DNA of 54,598 nucleotides from an uncultured Mycobacteriaceae bacterium. GTDB lineage: Bacteria; Actinomycetota; Actinomycetes; Mycobacteriales; Mycobacteriaceae. The translations under genes and the position numbers were made by a program. The notes under the pieces were generated by a model that did not search any database, was not told where the DNA came from, and saw only the letters and a list, made by a program, of their open reading frames with translations. Location: positions 1 through 54,598 of the forward strand of contig CAIYOH010000318.1 in NCBI GenBank assembly GCA_903927745.1. The letters are read 5' to 3'. Shown in pieces: positions 50,138-54,598 of the stretch (position 1 is its first letter; each line of letters begins with the position of its first letter).

Positions 50138-50500
50138 TCAGTTGAACGAGTCGCCGCAGGCGCAGGAGCCCGTGGCGTTGGGGTTGTCGATGGTGAAGCC
50201 CTGCTTCTCGATGGTGTCGACGAAGTCGATGGACGCGCCTTCGATGTAGGGCGCGCTCATCCGGTCCACCGTCAGGTTCACACCGCCGAACCGGGCGGTC
50301 AGGTCGCCGTCCAGCGTTCGGTCGTCGAAGAACAGGTTGTAGCGCAGCCCGGCGCATCCGCCCGGCTGCACCGCGATTCGCAGCGCCAGGTCGTCACGTC
50401 CCTCCTGCTCCAGCAGGGACTTCGCCTTGATGGCGGCGGCCTCGGTGAGAATCGCGCCGTGGGTCTTGGCGTCGGTGGCCGACTCGTTCTGCACTGTCAT
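50138..50500 (-). CDS. A-type iron-sulfur carrier protein (ErpA/IscA-like, Rv2204c homologue)
   Basis: A 120-residue HesB/IscA/ErpA-type protein that delivers Fe-S clusters to target enzymes. The three conserved cysteines are in GGCAGLRYNLFFDD and the C-terminal GSCACGDSFN. ATG at 50500 (MTVQNESATDAKTHG) has GGAGG seven bases upstream. The N-terminal ~15 residues are variable as in homologues. A respiratory role is plausible, since Rieske and other Fe-S proteins are encoded nearby, but the targets are not known. It lies 7 bp from the convergent Rv2203-like gene and 44 bp after the glycerate kinase gene start-side neighbour's stop. Confidence 0.92.
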   Translation of the reverse strand: MTVQNESATDAKTHGAILTEAAAIKAKSLLEQEGRDDLALRIAVQPGGCAGLRYNLFFDDRTLDGDLTARFGGVNLTVDRMSAPYIEGASIDFVDTIEKQGFTIDNPNATGSCACGDSFN

Positions 50501-50507
50501 TGCTGCT

Positions 50508-50512
50508 CCTCC
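50508..50512 (-). promoter_or_regulatory. Ribosome binding site of the A-type carrier gene
   Basis: GGAGG on the minus strand with a 7-nt spacer to ATG 50500; excludes the longer frame to 50548. Confidence 0.7.
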
Positions 50513-50544
50513 GGGTGCTGCGGGTCCTGCACGCGTCCTGTGAT

Positions 50545-51621
50545 TCAACGATACCCCGCGGGGCCGCTATTCCCGAGCCGTGCCGCGACCTGTGACGCTA
50601 ATCCCATCAGCTGGTTGGCCGCGTCGGCCTGCGCCAGCCGCACCGAACCCGCGTAATCGGCGATGGACAGCGCCGACATGATGCCCGACGAGCGCACCGT
50701 CGACGTCTCCAGACCGACCTGCCCCGCCAGCACGATCACCGGAATCCCCAGCGGGCGCGCGGCGTCGACCAGTTCGCCGACCACTTTCCCGTGCAAAGAC
50801 TGCTCGTCGAACTTGCCCTCACCGGTGACGATCAGCTCCGCGGTCTCGAGATCATCGGCCAGGTGGGTGTGCTCGGCGATGATCGCCGCGCCGGATTCGA
50901 TTCGACCGCCGAGCGCCAGCAAACCCGCGCCGATGCCGCCGGCGGCACCCGCGCCCGGCTCGGAGCTCACGTCCCGCCCGGCCACCGCTTCCAGTTCCCG
51001 CGCCCAGGCCTCGAGACGGCCTTCCAGCTGGACGACCGTGGCCGCGTCCGCACCCTTCTGCGGCCCGAAAACCTTGGCCGCACCCCACGGCCCGAGGAGC
51101 GGGTACTGGGTGTCCGAGGCCGCGATCAGGTCGATCGACGCCAACTGTTCGCGGGCGGCCTCCAAGCCCCCGAGCTCGGCGATCATGCCCTGGCCGCCGT
51201 CCACGCAGGCGCTGCCCCCCAACCCGACCACGATCCGCGACGCTCCGGCCAGCAATGCGTCGGCGATGAGTTGCCCGACCCCCCGGCTGTGCGCCGCCAG
51301 CGCGGTCTCGGGCGTGGGCGGAGTGCCCAGCAGCGCCAGGCCGCACGCCTGCGCACACTCCAGGTACGCGGTCTGCGAGCGCCGGTCGAAAATCCACTCG
51401 GCGTCCACCGAGTCCTCCAGCGGCCCGGACACCCGCAGCCGCCGCTTCAGCCCCAGCCGCCCGGCCAACACCTCGATAAAACCCGGGCCGCCGTCGGACT
51501 GCGGGGCGACGATGAACCGGTCCCCGGGGCGTGAGCGGGTCCAGCCGGTCGCGATGGCGGCCGCCGCCTCGACGGCCGAGAGGGTGTCGCCGTAGCAGTC
51601 CGGGGCAACCAGAACCAGCAT
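50545..51621 (-). CDS. Glycerate kinase, GarK/GlxK family (Rv2205c homologue)
   Basis: The family phosphorylates D-glycerate. The 358-residue protein starts [23 protein letters not shown], the first nucleotide/substrate element, and continues with [51 protein letters not shown] and [16 protein letters not shown], all GlxK hallmarks. ATG at 51621 gives exactly the M. tuberculosis length; the frame is open to 51660. The stop is 44 bp before the A-type carrier start on the same strand, so the two may be co-transcribed. Physiological substrate has not been shown, to my knowledge. Confidence 0.9.
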   Translation of the reverse strand: MLVLVAPDCYGDTLSAVEAAAAIATGWTRSRPGDRFIVAPQSDGGPGFIEVLAGRLGLKRRLRVSGPLEDSVDAEWIFDRRSQTAYLECAQACGLALLGTPPTPETALAAHSRGVGQLIADALLAGASRIVVGLGGSACVDGGQGMIAELGGLEAAREQLASIDLIAASDTQYPLLGPWGAAKVFGPQKGADAATVVQLEGRLEAWARELEAVAGRDVSSEPGAGAAGGIGAGLLALGGRIESGAAIIAEHTHLADDLETAELIVTGEGKFDEQSLHGKVVGELVDAARPLGIPVIVLAGQVGLETSTVRSSGIMSALSIADYAGSVRLAQADAANQLMGLASQVAARLGNSGPAGYR

Positions 51622-51748
51622 CGCCGGCAATTGCAGACGGCCGGGCGCGGGTCCGGTCACAGATCACCGTTCATAACGGCTAAGACTAAGCCCAGGCCGG
51701 GCCGATCAGCCGGTACAGGCGCGATTTCGGGGCGGGTTCCGCGCACAG

Positions 51749-51754
51749 TAACCT
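51749..51754 (+). promoter_or_regulatory. -10 box of the DUF3043 gene (leaderless)
   Basis: TAACCT, 7-nt spacer, GTG at 51762. Confidence 0.6.
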
Positions 51755-51761
51755 GGCGAGT

Positions 51762-52439
51762 GTGAAGCTGTCGGGCCGCCGGAGAGGCGAGGAAGACGAG
51801 GCCGCGTCACCGCCGGGGGTGGACACCCCGGACGCCCCGGACACCCCGGACACCGAGTCCGGTGGCTCGCGCGGGACAGTCCCCAAGGGGCGGCCCACCC
51901 CCAAACGCGCCGACCCCCGCCGCAAGCCCGTCGCACCCGCGCCGATGACCACCTCCGAGGCGCGTGCCCGCCGCAAGGCGTTGGCGGGCCCCAAACTCAG
52001 CCGCGAGGAGAGCAGGGCCGCCAAGGCCGAGAGCCGCGCCCGCATGACCGAACGTCGTCAACGCATGATGGCCGGCGACGAGGCGTACCTGCTACCACGC
52101 GACCAGGGGCCGATCCGGCGTTATGTCCGCGACATCGTCGACTCCCGCCCCCATGTCCTGGGCCTGTTCATGCCGTCGACGCTGGCCTTGATGTTCGTCA
52201 TGTTCGGCGCCCCCCGGCTGCAGCTCTACGTCTCCCCGGCGATGCTGGTACTCATGGTCGTGATGGCTATCGACGGCGTCCTCCTGGCCCGCAAGGTCAG
52301 CGGACTGGTCGACGCGAAGTTCCCGAATAACACCGAAAGTCGCGGGAAGCTGGGCCTCTACGCCGCCGGGCGCGCAACCCAGCTGCGTCGGACGCGGTCA
52401 CCGCGGCCCCAGGTCGAGCGCGGCAGCAGCGTTGACTGA
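51762..52439 (+). CDS. DUF3043 membrane protein (Rv2206 homologue)
   Basis: A 225-residue protein. The N-terminal ~110 residues are charged and disordered, including DTP/DAP repeats (9-bp DNA units) and basic stretches (KGRPTPKRADPRRK; ARARRKALAGPKLSREESRAAKAESRARMTERRQRMM). YLLPRDQGPIRRYVRDIVDSR is the DUF3043 core, followed by two membrane segments (GLFMPSTLALMFVMFGAP and YVSPAMLVLMVVMAIDGVLLARK) and a basic C-tail. GTG at 51762 lies seven bases after TAACCT. Function is unknown. cobU starts 24 bp downstream, so the cob genes may be read from this promoter. Confidence 0.88.
   Translation: MKLSGRRRGEEDEAASPPGVDTPDAPDTPDTESGGSRGTVPKGRPTPKRADPRRKPVAPAPMTTSEARARRKALAGPKLSREESRAAKAESRARMTERRQRMMAGDEAYLLPRDQGPIRRYVRDIVDSRPHVLGLFMPSTLALMFVMFGAPRLQLYVSPAMLVLMVVMAIDGVLLARKVSGLVDAKFPNNTESRGKLGLYAAGRATQLRRTRSPRPQVERGSSVD
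51821..51856. repeat. 9-bp repeat GGACACCCC (x4, degenerate)
   Basis: Four in-frame units encoding DTPDAPDTPDTE near the N-terminus of the DUF3043 protein. Confidence 0.9.
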
Positions 52440-52463
52440 CCCCGCGAAAGCCCACTGAGGCCC

Positions 52464-53012
52464 GTGCGCACCCTGGTGCTCGGGGGGATCAGATCGGGCA
52501 AATCCCGATGGGCGGAAGAGCTCATCGCCCGGGCACTGCCGGCCGACGAGCCCGTCCGCTATCTGGCACCCGGGCCGGCGGCCGACACCGACGGCGCCTG
52601 GGCGTTACGGGTGACCGAACACCGCAACCGCCGGCCCGCGCACTGGTCGACCGTCGAAACCCATGACATCGCAACGCAATTACGGCAGTCGCCACACTGC
52701 CCCACTCTGATCGACGACGTTGGTGGCTGGCTGACGTCTACATTCGACCGGGTGGGTGCATGGGAGGACGGCTCGGTGGTGGGGCCGGTCGGCGACATGC
52801 TCGCCGCGGTGGGCGAGTTCGGCGCCCCGCTGGTGCTGGTCAGCCCGGAGGTCGGACTCGCCGTCGTGCCCGCGACGGCGTCGGGACGCCGGTTCGCCGA
52901 TGAACTGGGCATCCTCAACCAGCGCCTGGCCGCGGCGTGCGACCAGGTGTTCCTGGTGGTGGCCGGGCAGGCTGTAACGATCAAGGCGCCCATCACGGCG
53001 CCGGGTACGTGA
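52464..53012 (+). CDS. cobU: Adenosylcobinamide kinase/adenosylcobinamide-phosphate guanylyltransferase CobU
   Basis: CobU phosphorylates adenosylcobinamide and attaches GMP, preparing it for CobS. The 182-residue product has the P-loop [17 protein letters not shown] at the N-terminus, VRYLAPG, the guanylylated-His region [27 protein letters not shown] and [15 protein letters not shown]. Start is GTG at 52464 after AGGCCC. The stop overlaps the cobT ATG (TGATG). In M. tuberculosis cobU is far away (Rv0254c), so the three-gene cobU-cobT-cobS cluster here is a different arrangement. Confidence 0.93.
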   Translation: MRTLVLGGIRSGKSRWAEELIARALPADEPVRYLAPGPAADTDGAWALRVTEHRNRRPAHWSTVETHDIATQLRQSPHCPTLIDDVGGWLTSTFDRVGAWEDGSVVGPVGDMLAAVGEFGAPLVLVSPEVGLAVVPATASGRRFADELGILNQRLAAACDQVFLVVAGQAVTIKAPITAPGT

Positions 53013-54088
53013 TGGACTTCCCGCCGGTGTCGCCGCCGGACGCGACCGCCGCCGCCGCCGCCCGCGCCCGTCAGGACACGCTCACCAAGCCGCGGGGCGC
53101 CCTCGGCCGGCTGGAAGACCTGTCCGTGTGGGTGGCGGCGTGTCAGGGTCTTTGTCCACCACAGCAATTCGAACGCGCCCGGGTTGTCGTCTTCGCCGGT
53201 GACCATGGTGTCACGCGGGCCGGGGTGTCGGCGTACCCGCCGGAGGTGACCGCGCAGATGGTCGCCAACATCGCCGGCGGCGGTGCGGCCATCAACGCCA
53301 TTGCGGATATCGCCGGCGCGACCCTGCGGATCGCGGACATGGCGGTCGACGCCCCGCCGGGTTTTGCCGTACTGTCGCCGCGGATCGACGCCCACAAGGT
53401 ACGACGCGGCAGCGGCGACATCACGGTCGAAGACGCATTGACCGACTCCGAGACCGTCGCCGCGCTCGCCGCCGGCCGTGCCGTGGCCGACGATGAGGTC
53501 GACGCCGGTGCCGACCTGCTGCTGCTCGGCGACATGGGGATCGGCAACACCACCCCGGCGGCCGTCCTGGTGGCGGCGCTGACCAACACCGAGCCGGTCG
53601 CGGTCGTCGGCGTCGGAACGGGCATCGATGACGGCGGATGGGCGCGCAAGACGGCCGCGATCCGCGACGCCCTGTTTCGGGCGCGAAACGTGCTGCCCGA
53701 TCCGGTCGCGCTGCTGCGCTGTTGCGGCGGCGCGGACCTGGCCGCGATGGCGGGTTTCTGCGCCCAGGCCGCGGTACGCCGCACCCCGCTGCTGCTGGAC
53801 GGCATGGCGGTGACGGCCGCGGCGCTGGTGGCGGAACGTCTGGCACCCGGCGCCCGGCAGTGGTGGCAGGCCGGCCACCGATCCACCGAACCGGGCCACG
53901 CCCTGGCGTGTGCGGAGCTGGGGTTGGAGCCGATTCTGGACCTGGGCATGCGGCTGGGCGAAGGAACCGGGGCCGCGCTCGCGCTGCCCGTGCTGCGCGC
54001 CGCGGTGGCCACACTCGCCTCGATGGCCACGTTCACGGAAGCCGGAGTGGCCGGAGTGGCCGGCCCCGAGACCCGGCGGCGCTCGTGA
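53012..54088 (+). CDS. cobT: Nicotinate-nucleotide--dimethylbenzimidazole phosphoribosyltransferase CobT
   Basis: CobT makes alpha-ribazole phosphate, the lower-ligand nucleotide of cobalamin. The 358-residue enzyme shows [49 protein letters not shown], the catalytic-Glu region [46 protein letters not shown] and [15 protein letters not shown] 53012 overlaps the cobU stop; an in-frame GTG immediately precedes it at 53009. The C-terminus ends in a GVAGVAG repeat encoded by 9-bp units (about 54041-54063). The stop overlaps cobS as GTGA. Confidence 0.95.
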   Translation: MDFPPVSPPDATAAAAARARQDTLTKPRGALGRLEDLSVWVAACQGLCPPQQFERARVVVFAGDHGVTRAGVSAYPPEVTAQMVANIAGGGAAINAIADIAGATLRIADMAVDAPPGFAVLSPRIDAHKVRRGSGDITVEDALTDSETVAALAAGRAVADDEVDAGADLLLLGDMGIGNTTPAAVLVAALTNTEPVAVVGVGTGIDDGGWARKTAAIRDALFRARNVLPDPVALLRCCGGADLAAMAGFCAQAAVRRTPLLLDGMAVTAAALVAERLAPGARQWWQAGHRSTEPGHALACAELGLEPILDLGMRLGEGTGAALALPVLRAAVATLASMATFTEAGVAGVAGPETRRRS

Positions 54089-54598
54089 TTCGTTCGCTGG
54101 CAACCGCTTTCGCGTTTGGCACGGTGCTACCCGTGCCGCGGGCGGCCCATGCGGCGCTGGGCCGCAGCGCCATGGCCGCCTTGCCAGTCGTGGGCGCCGT
54201 CCTGGGCGCGCTGGCCGCGGCCGTGACATGGGGCGGCGAGGTGGCCTTCGGCCGGTCCAGTCTGCTGCCCGGGATGCTGGCGGTGGCGACGCTGCTGCTG
54301 GCGACCCGCGGGCTGCACATCGACGGTCTCGCCGACACCGCGGACGGGCTGGGCTGCTACGGCCCCCCGCAGCGGGCACTGGCGGTGATGCGCGACGGGT
54401 CCACGGGGCCGTTCGGCGTGGCGGCCGTCGTCGTGGCGATCCTGCTGCAGGGGCTGGCCTTCTCGGCACTGGGGGCAACACCAGGCATCGCGGGGCTGGT
54501 CGGGATCCCCGGGATCGTGGTCGCCGTGGCCGCCGGCCGCGTCGCCGCGGTGCTGGCCTGTCGCCGGGGCGTGCCGGCGGCCGAGGGCGGCGCGCTGG
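54085..54598 (+). CDS. cobS: Adenosylcobinamide-GDP ribazoletransferase CobS, 5' part
   Basis: CobS joins adenosylcobinamide-GDP to alpha-ribazole at the membrane, the last step of cobalamin assembly. The first 171 codons are present, to the window end. Visible are the start [18 protein letters not shown], hydrophobic segments ([28 protein letters not shown]), the conserved [18 protein letters not shown] and [23 protein letters not shown] at 54085 overlaps the cobT stop as GTGA, so the cob genes are translationally coupled. The remaining ~75 residues lie beyond the window. Confidence 0.93.
   Translation, partial: MIRSLATAFAFGTVLPVPRAAHAALGRSAMAALPVVGAVLGALAAAVTWGGEVAFGRSSLLPGMLAVATLLLATRGLHIDGLADTADGLGCYGPPQRALAVMRDGSTGPFGVAAVVVAILLQGLAFSALGATPGIAGLVGIPGIVVAVAAGRVAAVLACRRGVPAAEGGAL

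Noticed and set aside
52559..54481. 640-codon antisense frame across cobU, cobT and cobS
   Set aside because: It spans three coupled cob genes on the other strand and encodes Arg/Pro/Gly-rich sequence without motifs; a GC shadow.

Overview
The window is core chromosome of a high-GC actinobacterium, almost certainly a non-tuberculous Mycobacterium. Gene order follows the M. tuberculosis stretch Rv2151c (ftsQ) to Rv2208 (cobS) nearly gene for gene. Supporting genes are mycobacterial: murX, pimB, mptA, mmpS3, lppM, ripC, qcrCAB and pknL. It is not M. tuberculosis complex: IS6110 and the Rv2177c transposase are absent, there is no Rv2180c between the exoribonuclease and mannosyltransferase genes, and cobU sits beside cobT. 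I found no rRNA, tRNA, CRISPR array, prophage or insertion sequence.

Layout. (1) 1-15.3 kb, minus strand: the division and cell-wall (dcw) operon in transcription order mraZ, rsmH, an FtsL-like gene, pbpB, murE, murF, mraY, murD, ftsW, murG, murC, ftsQ. Most junctions are ATGA, GTGA or TGATG overlaps. Upstream of mraZ lie four TGG-starting pentamers spaced exactly 10 bp, the layout of a MraZ operator. (2) 15.6-24.7 kb: a DUF3040 membrane protein with a frameshift, a GNAT acetyltransferase, lppM, an MTHFR-like enzyme, idsA2, mptA, the divergent pair Rv2175c-like/pknL, and aroG. (3) 24.8-35.1 kb: exoribonuclease, lipoglycan mannosyltransferase, acyltransferase, a small hypothetical, an ArsA-like ATPase, two START-like proteins, fadD15, pimB, a MA-type metallopeptidase and ripC; much of this is envelope lipid and peptidoglycan metabolism. 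(4) 35.3-38.6 kb: a small four-cysteine protein, an exonuclease/GIY-YIG fusion, and trpD, the last two overlapping tail to tail. (5) 38.7-46.4 kb: the respiratory supercomplex genes ctaE-qcrC-qcrA-qcrB facing ctaC-ctaF-mmpS3-Rv2197c. (6) 46.5-54.6 kb: asnB, adoK, an Rv2203-like protein, an A-type Fe-S carrier, glycerate kinase, a DUF3043 protein, and cobU-cobT-cobS (cobS runs off the window).

No new multi-gene system is visible; the gene content is ordinary. The unusual signal is at small scale. About fifteen micro-tandem repeats (7-17 bp units) sit at gene junctions or in disordered termini and linkers. Several change start-codon number, C-termini or linker length, as replication slippage would. 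Three genes (idsA2, the ArsA-like ATPase, the metallopeptidase) have no ATG, GTG or TTG where the conserved protein should begin, and CTG is the best candidate. At least seven genes have a TANNNT -10 box placed 6-7 nt before the start codon, as expected for leaderless mRNAs; one of these starts excludes the Thr reported as the PknL phosphosite in the M. tuberculosis homologue. QcrB carries a 10-residue, two-cysteine insertion near the quinol site. Homologue names and M. tuberculosis comparisons come from recalled knowledge, not from a search.
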